A DNA stretch of 64,000 nt from DASSQJ01 sp963730165 (GCA_963730165.1 CAVSQS010000005.1:186001-250000); one strand, 5' to 3'; shown: positions 34,303 through 42,883, numbered from the stretch's first letter. The notes: a model not told the origin generated them from the sequence alone. Numbers and translations are program-made.

Positions 34303-35483
34303 TCCGTCACCACTCCCCTGAGGTAGTCCGCCGCGTGCCCCGCCCGCTCGCGCAGGTCCTCGAGGTCGTCGCCGGAGACGTTGACGTGGCCGATCTTGCG
34401 ACCGGGGCGCACGTCCTTTCCGTACAGGTGCACCCGGGCCTCGGGGTCCCGGGCCATGACGTGCCGGTACGCCGGGTAGAGCTCGGGGAAGTCGCCGCCG
34501 AGGACGTTCGCCATGACCGTCCAGCGGTCGCGGGGGCGTGGTGACCCCAGCGGCAGGTCGAGGACGGCGCGCAGGTGCTGCTCGAACTGGCCGGTGACCG
34601 CGCCGTCCATCGACCAGTGCCCCGAGTTGTGCGGGCGCATCGCGAGCTCGTTGACGACCACGCCGGGGCCGTCGTCGCCGTCCTCGACCTCGAACATCTC
34701 GACGGCGAGGACACCGGTGACGTCCAGGGCCCCCGCGATCCGCAGCGCCACCTCGGTGGCCCGCGCGGCGAGGTCGACGTCCAGTCCTGGGGCCGGCGCG
34801 ATCACCTCGGTGCAGATGCCGTCGGTCTGCACGGTCTCGACCACCGGCCAGGCCGCCGCCTGGCCGGACGGGCTGCGCGCGAGGAGCACCGCCAGCTCAC
34901 GGCGGAAGGCGACCCGCTCCTCCAGGAGCAGGCCGGTCCCGGCAGCGGCGGCGCGGTCCACCCAGTCGGTGAGCTCCTCGGCGGTCGCGACGACGCGCAC
35001 GCCCTTCCCGTCGTAGCCACCGCGGGGGGTCTTCGCGACGACCGGCCAGCCGACCTCCTCACCGAAGGCGCTGACGTCGTCGACCGACACGGCGTGCGCC
35101 CATCGCGGGCACGGGGCCGCGAGCCCGGCGAGCCGCTCCCGCATCGCGAGCTTGTCCTGCGCGTAGCGCAGCGCCTCCGGGTGCGGGTGCAGCACCGCGC
35201 CGTCGGCGACGAGCTCCGCCAGCACGTCCGGGGGGACGTGCTCGTGGTCGAACGTCACGACGTCGCACGCCGCGGCGAACCGCCGCACGGCCTCCGCGTC
35301 GGTGTGGGCACCGACCGGTGCGGAGGGCACGACGAGGGCCGCGCTGGCGTGTTCGCTCTCACTGAGGACGCTGAGCGTGATGCCCAGCTCGGCCGCCGGC
35401 CCGGCGCACATCCGGGCCAGCTGGCCGCCGCCGATGACGCCGACGACGGGGAATCCGCCCGGGGCTCTGCGCGGGGTGCTCAC
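34299..35483 (-). CDS. purK: N5-carboxyaminoimidazole ribonucleotide synthase
   Basis: 394 aa ATP-grasp enzyme that carboxylates AIR to N5-CAIR with ATP and bicarbonate, feeding PurE. Visible: VVGVIGGGQLARMCAGPAAELGI, DVVTFDHEHVP, ATP-site KTPRGGYDGKGVRVV, LLLEERVAFRRELAVLLARS, VEMFEVED and VVNELAMRPHNSGHWSMDGAVTGQFEQHLRAVLDLPLG. Length and order match the family. The GTG at 35483 is 6 nt after TATCCT on the minus strand. First gene of purK-purE; divergent from the GtrA gene, with only 39 bp between the two start codons. Confidence 0.96.
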   Translation of the reverse strand: MSTPRRAPGGFPVVGVIGGGQLARMCAGPAAELGITLSVLSESEHASAALVVPSAPVGAHTDAEAVRRFAAACDVVTFDHEHVPPDVLAELVADGAVLHPHPEALRYAQDKLAMRERLAGLAAPCPRWAHAVSVDDVSAFGEEVGWPVVAKTPRGGYDGKGVRVVATAEELTDWVDRAAAAGTGLLLEERVAFRRELAVLLARSPSGQAAAWPVVETVQTDGICTEVIAPAPGLDVDLAARATEVALRIAGALDVTGVLAVEMFEVEDGDDGPGVVVNELAMRPHNSGHWSMDGAVTGQFEQHLRAVLDLPLGSPRPRDRWTVMANVLGGDFPELYPAYRHVMARDPEARVHLYGKDVRPGRKIGHVNVSGDDLEDLRERAGHAADYLRGVVTE

Positions 35484-35489
35484 CGGGCG

Positions 35490-35495
35490 AGGATA
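35490..35495 (-). promoter_or_regulatory. -10 element of leaderless promoter for purKE
   Basis: TATCCT on the minus strand, 6 nt before the GTG at 35483. It faces the gtrA-type promoter 15 bp away. Confidence 0.55.
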
Positions 35496-35510
35496 GCCAC
35501 CCGCCCTCGG

Positions 35511-35516
35511 TACAGT
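35511..35516 (+). promoter_or_regulatory. -10 element of leaderless promoter for GtrA-family gene
   Basis: TACAGT, 6 nt before the GTG at 35523. Confidence 0.55.
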
Positions 35517-35522
35517 GCGTTG

Positions 35523-36002
35523 GTGACCACGCACCACGACGCTCCACCCCGTGGCCCCCTCGCGCGTCTGCTCGACACGGCCCGCGGGGCCATGGACGTC
35601 ATCTACCGCGAGGTCATCAAGTTCGGGGTCGTCGGGGCGGTGGCGTTCGTCATCGACCTCGGCCTGGCCAACCTGCTCTGGCACACCGTCCTCGAGGACA
35701 AGGTCACCACGGCCAAGATCATCTCCGGCGCGGTCGCGACACTCGTCGCGTGGCTCGGCAACCGGCAGTGGACCTTTCGGCACCGGGTGAGCCGACCGGT
35801 GCACCACGAGGTCGGGCTCTTCTTCGGCGTCAACCTCGTCGCCCTGGGCATCTCGGCCGCCGTGCTGTTCGTCTCGCACAACATCCTGGGCTTCACGACG
35901 ACGCTGCAGGACAACCTCGCGACGGTCCTCGGCATCGGGCTCGGCACGCTCTTCCGGTTCTGGGCCTACCGCCGGTTCGTCTTCTCCGGCGAGAGCCTCT
36001 GA
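35523..36002 (+). CDS. GtrA-family membrane protein
   Basis: 159 aa with four predicted helices. A polar N-terminus leads to EVIKFGVVGAVAFVIDLGLANLLW, then KIISGAVATLVAWLGNRQWTFRHR, VGLFFGVNLVALGISAAVLFVSH and NLATVLGIGLGTLFRFWAYRRFVF. The KFxxVGxxxxxxD and NRxWTFR/RFxxYRxxVF motifs are diagnostic of GtrA. Members move undecaprenyl-phosphate-linked sugars or assist surface-glycan synthesis. It may contribute to wall glycosylation together with the main locus, although it sits apart from it. GTG start from the promoter spacing. Convergent with the histidine kinase gene; the 19 bp between them contain the palindrome GCGGGTACCCGC. Confidence 0.9.
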   Translation: MTTHHDAPPRGPLARLLDTARGAMDVIYREVIKFGVVGAVAFVIDLGLANLLWHTVLEDKVTTAKIISGAVATLVAWLGNRQWTFRHRVSRPVHHEVGLFFGVNLVALGISAAVLFVSHNILGFTTTLQDNLATVLGIGLGTLFRFWAYRRFVFSGESL

Positions 36003-36021
36003 GCGGGTACCCGCCGCCGCG

Positions 36022-37017
36022 CTAGACCCCGTCACCCGCCGAGAGGAACAGCGCGAAGACTGCCGGGCGGGCGCTGACGAGCTCGAGCCGGCCCCCCGCG
36101 GCCTCGGCGAGGTCACGGGCCAGCGACAACCCGAGGCCGGACCCGGAGGAGGAGACCGACCGCTCGAAGACGTGAGGGGCGATCGCCGCCGGCACCCCCT
36201 CGCCGCCGTCGGTGACCTCGATGACGACGGAGGGCCCCGAGCGCCGAGCGGCGATCTCGACGGTCCCCCGTCCGTGGGCGAGCGAGTTCTCGAGCAGGGT
36301 GGTCAGGATCTGGGCCAGCGCCACGGGCGTGGCCCGCACGCCGAGGCCACGCTCCCCGCTGACGTGGATGCTGCGCCGGGCACTGGCGAAGGCGGGCTGC
36401 CACTCGCGCTGGAGGGCGGCGAGCACCGAGTCCAGTGAGACGGCGGGACTGCCGCCGACCCCGCTGCGGGTCCGGCTCATCAGGTCGTCGACGACCCGGC
36501 TGAGCCGCTCGACCTGGGTGATGGCGATCGTCGACTCCTCGGCGACGACGGCGAGGTCGTCGGTGGCCGCGATCTCCTCGAGGCGCATGAGCAGCGCGGT
36601 GAGCGGCGTGCGGAGCTGGTGGGAGGCGTCGGCGGCGAAGTCGCGCTCGGAGGCCAGCCGCCGGGCGCTCGACTGGGCGCCGCGGACCAGTGCCTCGTCG
36701 AGCCGGTCGAACTCCTCGATGCCGGTGACGAGCGGGGTCGGCCGGGTGTCGCCCCCGGCGAGCCGCTCCGCCCGCTGCCGGAGGGTGCCGAGCAGCCCCG
36801 AGAGCCGGTCGGCGTGACGGGTCGCGAGGAGTGCGCCGACGAGCACGCCCGCGGCGCCACCGCCGAGCACCGCCCCGACCAGCGCCGTCCGCGCGTCCTG
36901 GGGCACGAGGTCGCCCCGGGCCAGGGTGAGCAGCGCCACCGCGGCGAGGACCACGACGACGGCGGCGGTCGCCGCCTCGACCGCGACGACGACGACGACC
37001 CGCCGCACGCCCCTCAC
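36022..37017 (-). CDS. sensor histidine kinase
   Basis: 331 aa. Two membrane helices (about 8-33 and 45-65) frame a very short outer loop of about 12 residues, so the sensor probably reads the membrane or an intramembrane partner. A HAMP-like segment (66-110) leads to the HisKA box with His133 in ASHQLRTPLTALL. The ATPase domain has the N box LLENSLAHG, G1 DGGEGVP and G2 SGSGLGLSLARDLAEAAGG. Its ATG overlaps the regulator's stop by 4 nt, so the two proteins are made together. The stimulus is unknown. Confidence 0.9.
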   Translation of the reverse strand: MRGVRRVVVVVAVEAATAAVVVVLAAVALLTLARGDLVPQDARTALVGAVLGGGAAGVLVGALLATRHADRLSGLLGTLRQRAERLAGGDTRPTPLVTGIEEFDRLDEALVRGAQSSARRLASERDFAADASHQLRTPLTALLMRLEEIAATDDLAVVAEESTIAITQVERLSRVVDDLMSRTRSGVGGSPAVSLDSVLAALQREWQPAFASARRSIHVSGERGLGVRATPVALAQILTTLLENSLAHGRGTVEIAARRSGPSVVIEVTDGGEGVPAAIAPHVFERSVSSSGSGLGLSLARDLAEAAGGRLELVSARPAVFALFLSAGDGV

Positions 37018-37694
37018 TCGTCCGGGGAGTCGAACCGGAAGCCCAGCCCCCGGATGGTCGTGATGTAGCGGGGGTGGGCCGCGTCGTCACCGAGCTTGCG
37101 CCGCAGCACCGAGATGTGCATGTCGAGCGTCTTGGTCGACCCGTACCAGGCACTGTCCCAGACGTCGCGCATCAGCTTCTCGCGGGAGACGACCTTGCCC
37201 TCGTTCGCGACGAGGACGCGCAGCAGCTCGAACTCCTTGCCGGTCAGCGAGACCTCCTCACCCCGGAGGAAGACGCGGCGCCCGTCGGGGTCGATGTGCA
37301 GGACCGGGTCACGGCCGGGATCGGGCGGCTCGACCGCGTGGCGGCGCAGCAGCGCCCGGGTCCGGGCCAGGAGCTCGGCGAGACGGAACGGCTTGGTGAC
37401 GTAGTCGTCGGCACCGGCGTCGAGGCCGACGACCGTGTCGACCTCGTCGGCCCGGGCGGTGAGGACGAGGACCGGCACCGCGCTGCCCTCCTGGCGCAGC
37501 CGGCGGCAGACCTCGAGCCCGTCCATCTTCGGCAGCCCGAGGTCGAGGACGAGCAGGTCGGGTTGACGCAGCGCCTCCTCCAGCGCGGACTCCCCGTCGG
37601 TGCAGACGTCGACGTCGTACCCCTCGCGGCGCAGGGCCCGGGCGAGCGGGTCCGAGATCGCGGGGTCGTCCTCGGCCAGCAGCACCTTGGTCAT
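37014..37694 (-). CDS. OmpR-family response regulator
   Basis: 226 aa. Receiver domain with acidic pair ED (8-9), phospho-acceptor Asp51 in LLVLDLGLPKMDG, Thr79 in LVLTA and Lys101 in VTKPF. A linker leads to the winged-helix DNA-binding domain: EVSLTGKEFELLRVLVANEGKVVSREKLMRDVW, TKTLDMHISVLRRKLGDD and ITTIRGLGFRFD. It pairs with the kinase encoded directly downstream. The ATG at 37694 is 6 nt after TACCAT on the minus strand, so the mRNA is probably leaderless. Confidence 0.94.
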   Translation of the reverse strand: MTKVLLAEDDPAISDPLARALRREGYDVDVCTDGESALEEALRQPDLLVLDLGLPKMDGLEVCRRLRQEGSAVPVLVLTARADEVDTVVGLDAGADDYVTKPFRLAELLARTRALLRRHAVEPPDPGRDPVLHIDPDGRRVFLRGEEVSLTGKEFELLRVLVANEGKVVSREKLMRDVWDSAWYGSTKTLDMHISVLRRKLGDDAAHPRYITTIRGLGFRFDSPDE

Positions 37695-37700
37695 GGGTGG

Positions 37701-37706
37701 ATGGTA
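37701..37706 (-). promoter_or_regulatory. -10 element of leaderless promoter for the two-component operon
   Basis: TACCAT on the minus strand, 6 nt before the ATG at 37694. It lies in the 25-bp gap after the cyclase gene, so the operon may also be read through from birA. Confidence 0.5.
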
Positions 37707-37719
37707 GCCACGCGGGGAC

Positions 37720-38817
37720 TCACGCGCCCTCGGAGTCCTCAGACGTCCGCCGCCCTCCCGGGGCGCGCCGGAGCTCGTGCAGGGTGACGACGCCGATGCC
37801 GCGCAGCATCCGGCGGCGCCGCTCGGTCGTCGTGAAGCCGGAGACCGCGCGAAGGGCCGCGGCCATGTCCTCGTCGACGTACACGGTGGCCGACGGGGTC
37901 ACCGCGGTGATCCGGCTCGCCTTGTTCACCGTCATCCCGAAGACGTCACCGAGCCGCGAGACCACCCTGCCGTGGGCCAGTCCGACCCGGACCGGCGGCA
38001 GGAGGTCGTCCTCGGTCATCGCGTCGACGAGGTCCAGGGAGATCGCCGAGGCCGCGGCCACGTCGGTGTGGACGAAGAGGACCTCGTCACCGACGGTCTT
38101 GATGACACGGCCGCCGTGCTCGGTGATGACGTCGCTCGCGAGGAGCTCGAAGCGTTGGACGAGCCGGGCGAGCTGGCGCTCGCTCATCCGGCGGACGAAG
38201 GAGGTGAAGGAGACGAGGTCGGCGAACCCCACCGCCCGCAGCGGCGCCGACGGGTCCTGGTGCACCGCGGGGTCGGCGTCCGCCAGCATGCGGTGCAGCG
38301 CGGCAGTGAGGTGCCGGCGCCACACGTAGGCGAGCAGCGGCTCGAGGTCGTCACTGATCCGCGCGAGGAGGTTGGCGGCATCGGTCGCGATGTGCGGCTC
38401 CGGGACCGACCTGCTGTCCTTGCCCTCGAGCTGCTCGCTGAACGGTGGCGTGAGCGACTCGGCGACGAGCTGGGTCTGCCAGACGGCGAGCCGGTCGGCC
38501 GTGCGGGCCAGGGCGCGCGTCATGCCGAGGGCGAGGTCCTCGGTGACCACACCGTCCTCGATCATCCGGGAGACCCGCGCCAGCGCCTCCCGGTCGGCCT
38601 CGGTGAACATCGCCTCCTCCTCCGGGGCCAGCTGCAGGCCCATCGCGTGCCAGAACGCTCGGGCCCGCGCCGCCGGGACCCCGGCGCCCTCGGACACCTC
38701 GGCGCGTGTGATCGACGCCGAGCGGCCGAGGAGGGCACGCTCGAGCGCCTCGGGAAGGTCCGGCGCGTGGGCGGGGACCGGCCCGGGCTCCGCCTCGGAC
38801 GCATCGGTGTCCGACAT
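37720..38817 (-). CDS. class III adenylate cyclase with Rv1264-like N-terminal regulatory domain
   Basis: 365 aa soluble enzyme making cAMP. The N-terminal 170 residues (LPEALERALLGRSASITRAEVSEGAGVP, FTEADREALARVSRMIEDGVVTEDLALGMTRALARTADRLAVWQ) resemble the autoinhibitory, pH-responsive domain of Mycobacterium Rv1264. The catalytic domain follows with the metal Asp residues in FADLVSFTSF and KTVGDEVLF, the adenine-contact Lys in VIKTVGDE and Asp in GDVFGM, and the transition-state Asn/Arg in TVNKASRI. The ATG at 38817 has AGGAGG upstream and lies 11 nt after the birA stop, so the pair forms an operon. Expected to act as a homodimer. Confidence 0.88.
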   Translation of the reverse strand: MSDTDASEAEPGPVPAHAPDLPEALERALLGRSASITRAEVSEGAGVPAARARAFWHAMGLQLAPEEEAMFTEADREALARVSRMIEDGVVTEDLALGMTRALARTADRLAVWQTQLVAESLTPPFSEQLEGKDSRSVPEPHIATDAANLLARISDDLEPLLAYVWRRHLTAALHRMLADADPAVHQDPSAPLRAVGFADLVSFTSFVRRMSERQLARLVQRFELLASDVITEHGGRVIKTVGDEVLFVHTDVAAASAISLDLVDAMTEDDLLPPVRVGLAHGRVVSRLGDVFGMTVNKASRITAVTPSATVYVDEDMAAALRAVSGFTTTERRRRMLRGIGVVTLHELRRAPGGRRTSEDSEGA

Positions 38818-38828
38818 CCCCCCTCCTC

Positions 38829-39596
38829 TCAGCGGTGCGGGCCGTGGACGACGTCGCCGGCGGAGACCAGCTCGGTCCCCGACGCGGTGCGGACGGCCAG
38901 TCTGCCCGTGTCGTCGACTCCTGTCGCCCTCCCGAGGCGCGCCGTACCGTCCGGGGCGTGGACCTCGACCTCCCGACCGGGGGTGCAGCACACCTCCCGG
39001 TAGGCGGCGACGACCGGCCCCGCCGGCCCGGTGTCCTCGCGGAGCACCCTGGCCAGGTGGGTGAGGTAGGCGGCGAGCAGCCGACCCCGTTCGACGCCGG
39101 GCGCACCCGCGGCCCGCAAGGACGTGGCGGTCTCGAGCGGCAGGTCCTCGCGCGCGGTGTCGACGTTGAGCCCGACACCGACGACGACACCCTCGGGGAG
39201 CCACTCGCACAGCACCCCGGCGAGCTTCCGGTCCCCGTCGCCGGGGACGAGCACGTCGTTGGGCCACTTCAGCGCCGTCGGCACCCCGGACACCTCGTCG
39301 ACCGCGCGGTGGACGGCCAGCCCCGCGAAGAGGGGCACCCAGCCCGCGCCCGAGGGCGGGACCGGGACGAGTACCGAGACCGCGAGCGCGGTGCCCGGGG
39401 TCGTCGTCCACGTGCGGCTGAGCCGGCCCCGGCCCTGCTCCTGGCGCTCGGCGACGACGACGCGCCACCGAACCGGGCGGGACCGGACCTCGTCGTTGGT
39501 CGAGCCGACGGTGTCGAACACCTCGATGGGCAGCCACGGGTCGCCGGGCTGCACGGATGCGGCGCCGAGCGGTGCCGGGCGGGGCGTCGGGGGCAC
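38829..39596 (-). CDS. birA: biotin--[acetyl-CoA-carboxylase] ligase
   Basis: 255 aa from the GTG at 39596; a TTG at 39629 would overlap the divergent carboxylase start. It activates biotin with ATP and attaches it to the biotin carrier of acyl-CoA carboxylases. Motifs: VFDTVGSTNDEVRS, VVVAERQEQGRGRLSRTWTT (biotinyl-AMP loop, family GRGRxxRxW), LKWPNDVLVPGDGDRKLAGVLCEW, VVVGVGLNVD, and a C-terminal SH3-like domain (GREVEVHAPDGTARLGRATGVDDTGRLAV). It lacks the HTH of E. coli BirA, so it is a class I ligase and not a repressor. It is divergent from pccB, whose product works with a biotinylated partner. Confidence 0.92.
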   Translation of the reverse strand: MPPTPRPAPLGAASVQPGDPWLPIEVFDTVGSTNDEVRSRPVRWRVVVAERQEQGRGRLSRTWTTTPGTALAVSVLVPVPPSGAGWVPLFAGLAVHRAVDEVSGVPTALKWPNDVLVPGDGDRKLAGVLCEWLPEGVVVGVGLNVDTAREDLPLETATSLRAAGAPGVERGRLLAAYLTHLARVLREDTGPAGPVVAAYREVCCTPGREVEVHAPDGTARLGRATGVDDTGRLAVRTASGTELVSAGDVVHGPHR

Positions 39597-39603
39597 AGGG
39601 CCA

Positions 39604-39613
39604 AGGCTAGGCT
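39604..39613. promoter_or_regulatory. overlapping divergent -10 elements of birA and pccB
   Basis: On the plus strand TAGGCT (39608-39613) is 6 nt before the pccB ATG. On the minus strand TAGCCT (39609-39604) is 7 nt before the birA GTG. The hexamers share two base pairs, so polymerase could occupy only one at a time. Confidence 0.5.
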
Positions 39614-39619
39614 CGGGGC

Positions 39620-41248
39620 ATGTCGACAAGCGACCTGCACTCCATCGGCGGCACCGACGTCCCTGCCGACATCGACACGACGACGACGGCGGGCAAGCTG
39701 GCCGACCTGAAGCGTCGGGTCGCCGAGGTCGCGAACGCCGGGTCGAGCCGCGCGGTCGAGAAGCAGCACGCCCGCGGCAAGAAGACCGCCCGCGAGCGGC
39801 TCGAGATGCTCCTCGACGAGGGGTCCTTCGTCGAGATGGACAAGTACGCCCGGCACCGCTCGGTCTCGTTCGGGCAGGACAGGAACCGCCCCTACGGCGA
39901 CGGCGTCGTCACCGGCTACGGCACGGTCGACGGCCGCACCGTGGCGGTCTTCGCGCAGGACTTCACCGTCTTCGGGGGCTCGCTCGGCGAGGTCTTCGGC
40001 GAGAAGATCGTCAAGATCATGGACTTCGCGATGAAGGTCGGCTGCCCGGTGGTCGGCCTCAACGACTCGGGCGGCGCCCGCATCCAGGAGGGCGTCGTCT
40101 CGCTCGGCCTCTACGGCGAGATCTTCCGCCGCAACGTGCACGCCAGCGGCGTCGTGCCGCAGATCTCGCTCATCATGGGCCCGTGCGCGGGGGGCGCCGT
40201 CTACTCCCCCGCGGTCACCGACTTCACCGTCATGGTCGACCAGACCTCGCACATGTTCATCACCGGCCCCGATGTCATCAAGACCGTCACCGGGGAGGAC
40301 GTCGGCTTCGAGGAGCTCGGCGGCGCCCGCACCCACAACACCAAGTCGGGCGTCGCGCACTACATGGGCACCGACGAGGACGACGCGATCGAGTACGTCA
40401 AGGCGCTGCTGTCGTACCTGCCGTCGAACAACATGGAGGAGCCGCCGGTCTTCGGCGAGGAGGTCGACCTCGAGGTCACCGACGACGACCGGTTCCTCGA
40501 CACGATCATCCCCGACTCCCCGAACGTGCCCTACGACATGCACCAGGTCATCGAGAGGGTCCTCGACGACGGCGAGTTCCTCGAGGTCCAGCCCCTGTTC
40601 GCGCCGAACATCGTGACGGGGTTCGGCCGGGTCGAGGGCCGCTCGGTCGGGGTCGTCGCGAACAACCCGATGCAGTTCGCCGGCACCCTCGACATCGACG
40701 CCTCCGAGAAGGCCGCCCGGTTCGTGCGCACCTGCGACGCGTTCAACGTCCCGGTCCTCACCTTCGTCGACGTCCCCGGGTTCCTCCCCGGGACCGACCA
40801 GGAGTGGGACGGCATCATCCGCCGCGGGGCCAAGCTCATCTACGCCTACAGCGAGGCCACCGTGCCGCTGGTCACCGTCATCACCCGCAAGGCCTACGGC
40901 GGCGCCTACGACGTCATGGGGTCCAAGCACCTCGGCGCCGACATCAACCTCGCCTGGCCGACCGCCCAGATCGCGGTCATGGGAGCGCAGGGTGCCGTCA
41001 ACATCCTCTACCGCAAGGAGCTGAAGCGGGCTGCCGAGAACGGCGAGTCGGTCGAGGAGGCGCGGGCCGCGTTCATCCAGCAGTACGAGGACGCCCTCGC
41101 CAACCCCTACGTCGCCGCCGAGCGCGGGTACATCGACACCGTCATCACTCCGTCGAACACCCGGATGAACGTCACCAAGGCCCTGCGTGCGCTGCGCAAC
41201 AAGCGCGCGACCCTCCCGCCGAAGAAGCACGGGAACATCCCCCTATGA
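39620..41248 (+). CDS. pccB: propionyl-CoA carboxylase beta (carboxyltransferase) subunit
   Basis: 542 aa, full length. It transfers CO2 from biotin to propionyl-CoA (or acetyl-CoA) to give methylmalonyl-CoA. N-terminal TAGKLADLKRRVAEV and KKTARERLEMLLDEGSFVEMD are followed by the two crotonase-like halves: GDGVVTGYGTVDGR, FGGSLGEVFGEKIVKIMDFAMK, NDSGGARIQEGVVSLGLYGEI, PCAGGAVYSPAVTDF, and in the second half VGVVANNPMQFAGTLDIDASEKAARFVRTCDAF, DVPGFLPGTDQEWDGIIRRGAKL, KAYGGAYDVMGSKHLGADINLAWPTAQIAVMG. The wording matches Streptomyces PccB/AccD5-type proteins. The stop overlaps the epsilon start as ATGA. The alpha subunit is not in the window. Confidence 0.95.
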   Translation: MSTSDLHSIGGTDVPADIDTTTTAGKLADLKRRVAEVANAGSSRAVEKQHARGKKTARERLEMLLDEGSFVEMDKYARHRSVSFGQDRNRPYGDGVVTGYGTVDGRTVAVFAQDFTVFGGSLGEVFGEKIVKIMDFAMKVGCPVVGLNDSGGARIQEGVVSLGLYGEIFRRNVHASGVVPQISLIMGPCAGGAVYSPAVTDFTVMVDQTSHMFITGPDVIKTVTGEDVGFEELGGARTHNTKSGVAHYMGTDEDDAIEYVKALLSYLPSNNMEEPPVFGEEVDLEVTDDDRFLDTIIPDSPNVPYDMHQVIERVLDDGEFLEVQPLFAPNIVTGFGRVEGRSVGVVANNPMQFAGTLDIDASEKAARFVRTCDAFNVPVLTFVDVPGFLPGTDQEWDGIIRRGAKLIYAYSEATVPLVTVITRKAYGGAYDVMGSKHLGADINLAWPTAQIAVMGAQGAVNILYRKELKRAAENGESVEEARAAFIQQYEDALANPYVAAERGYIDTVITPSNTRMNVTKALRALRNKRATLPPKKHGNIPL

Positions 41249-41505
41249 CCTCGTCGCAGGCTCAGAGCCCGGGGGGACCCCACCCCCCGACGGCCGCCGA
41301 CCAGCCCCCCGTGGCCCCGATCCGGATCACGGGCCCCGCGACCTCCGAGGACGTCGCGGCCGTCCTCGCCGTCCTCGCCGCCGCAGGTGCGCCGTCCGGT
41401 GCGGGGGACGACCGGCCCCGGTCGCTCTGGGCCGACCCGCGCACGTCGTTGCGCCGCCCGGTGCAGCACTTCCCGGGCGCGTGGCGGGTCAGCCTGCGCC
41501 ACTAG
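41245..41505 (+). CDS. acyl-CoA carboxylase epsilon subunit
   Basis: 86 aa. Actinobacterial acyl-CoA carboxylases carry this small subunit to join alpha and beta and raise activity. The N-terminus is Pro/Gln-rich and probably disordered. The core APIRITGPATSEDVAAVLAVLAAAG matches the family's IRVVRGxPTxEELAAL pattern, and the C-terminal PVQHFPGAWRVSLRH matches the PGxWRxS motif. ATG 41245 overlaps the pccB stop (ATGA), so translation is coupled. The 3' end converges on the PLP decarboxylase gene 16 nt away. Confidence 0.88.
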   Translation: MTSSQAQSPGGPHPPTAADQPPVAPIRITGPATSEDVAAVLAVLAAAGAPSGAGDDRPRSLWADPRTSLRRPVQHFPGAWRVSLRH

Positions 41506-41521
41506 CCGGGTGGGCCGGTCC

Positions 41522-42883
41522 TCACGCCCCGGCGCCGCCGCCCGGCCTCCGTGACCACAGGCGCACGAGGTCCTCGGGGCCCTCACCGGCCCGCAGCAGG
41601 CTCAGCTCCACGCCCGCCGGGGTCTCGCGGTAGCCGACGACCGGCGGCATCCCCCGGTTGCAGTGCCGAGACCACATGCTCATCGTGTAGGCACCGACGT
41701 CGTGGACGACGAGCCAGTCCCCGGGCTCGAGGCCCGGCAGGCGGACGTCCCGCGCGATGACGTCCCCGGCGAAGCACAGCGGGCCACTGACGATCCACGG
41801 GTCGGACACCGGGCCGTGGCCGCCCTCCCGGGCGGCCGGGGCCTGCGCGGGCCGGCCCAGGGCGTCGAGCCGGCTGATCCGGTGCCGCCAGTGCCCCGGC
41901 TGGTACGCAGCCCGCATGAGGAAGTCCGCCCCGAGGTGGGTGACCGCCACCGGCTGCGCCAGCGAGGTGTTGACGTACTCGACCCGGTTGAGGGCCCACC
42001 CGCAGCTGGCCTGGACGGCCCGCCCGAACTCGGTGACCAGCGTCGTCCCTTCGGCGAACAACGAGGGCGCCGCCTGCTCGAGGCGGGCGGCGAGGTCGGC
42101 CGGGTCCACGGGCGTCTCCCCCGTGTAGTCCGCCGTGGCCCCGCCCCCGAGGTCGACGACGTCGAGCTGGGCGTGACCGAGCCTGTCGTGCACCGCGTCG
42201 CGGAAGGCGCTGACCACTGCTGCGGCCTCGACGAGCGTCTCGACCGGCATCCCCTGGGAGCCCACGTGGGAGTGCAGGCCGCGCAGCCACGGCCGACCCT
42301 CGGCACGCTCCGCGAGGGCGTCGGCGAGGGCCTCGCCGACCCGCTCCCCGAACCTGGAGGACGGAGAGGCCACGCTCGTCGACGGGATGGAGCCGCTCCC
42401 GACGACCGGGTTGACCCGCAGGCCCACGGTGGCGCCCGAGGCCGGCAGCCCCGCGCGGATCTCGATGATCCGGTCGAGCTCGTCGAGGCTGTCGGCGTTG
42501 ACGTGGATACCGAGCGCCAGTGCGCGCGCGATCTCCGGCCGCGTCTTCGCCGGGGAGTCGTAGACGACCCGGGACGGCTCGCAGCCCGCCGCGAGGGCGA
42601 GCGCGACCTCCTCCCACGAGGCCGCCTCGAGACCGGCGCCTCGCGCCACGCACTCGCGGAGGATCTCGATCACCGGGTTGGCCTTGACGGCCACGGCGTG
42701 GAGGGCGTGGGGCGGGAAGGCGGCGGCGAGGTCGTCGAGCCGTGCGTCGAGGAGGTCGAGGTCGTGCAGGACGACGGCGCCGTCGTCGGGGCCGACGAGG
42801 TCGCTCGCGAGGACCACGCCCGCGACCCGCCGGACCAGGTCGTCGGAGGGCCGTCGAGCCCAGCTGGCACCATCGGCGGACAT
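41522..42883 (-). CDS. diaminopimelate/ornithine-decarboxylase-like PLP enzyme (fold type III)
   Basis: 453 aa. Barrel domain with the PLP Lys in ALHAVAVKANPVIEILREC, GLEAASWEEVALAL, VVYDSPAKTRPEI, GIHVNADSLDELDRI, GLRVNPVVGSGSI, FGERVGEALADAL, LRGLHSHVGSQGMP, VVDLGGG and LVTEFGRAVQASCGW. The C-terminal domain has GPLCFAGDVI, the position of the catalytic CESGD loop: the Cys is kept but the following Glu is Phe. DVGAYTMSMWSRHCNRG supplies the late Tyr motif. Genuine LysA is usually closer to consensus, so this may act on another amino acid. Its ATG shares one base with the upstream stop, so it is coupled to the class-V-like PLP enzyme. Confidence 0.78.
   Translation of the reverse strand: MSADGASWARRPSDDLVRRVAGVVLASDLVGPDDGAVVLHDLDLLDARLDDLAAAFPPHALHAVAVKANPVIEILRECVARGAGLEAASWEEVALALAAGCEPSRVVYDSPAKTRPEIARALALGIHVNADSLDELDRIIEIRAGLPASGATVGLRVNPVVGSGSIPSTSVASPSSRFGERVGEALADALAERAEGRPWLRGLHSHVGSQGMPVETLVEAAAVVSAFRDAVHDRLGHAQLDVVDLGGGATADYTGETPVDPADLAARLEQAAPSLFAEGTTLVTEFGRAVQASCGWALNRVEYVNTSLAQPVAVTHLGADFLMRAAYQPGHWRHRISRLDALGRPAQAPAAREGGHGPVSDPWIVSGPLCFAGDVIARDVRLPGLEPGDWLVVHDVGAYTMSMWSRHCNRGMPPVVGYRETPAGVELSLLRAGEGPEDLVRLWSRRPGGGAGA

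Noticed and set aside
39597..39629. Longer birA start at TTG 39629
   Set aside because: It would overlap the pccB start and both -10 elements; the GTG at 39596 fits the leaderless spacing and the family length.
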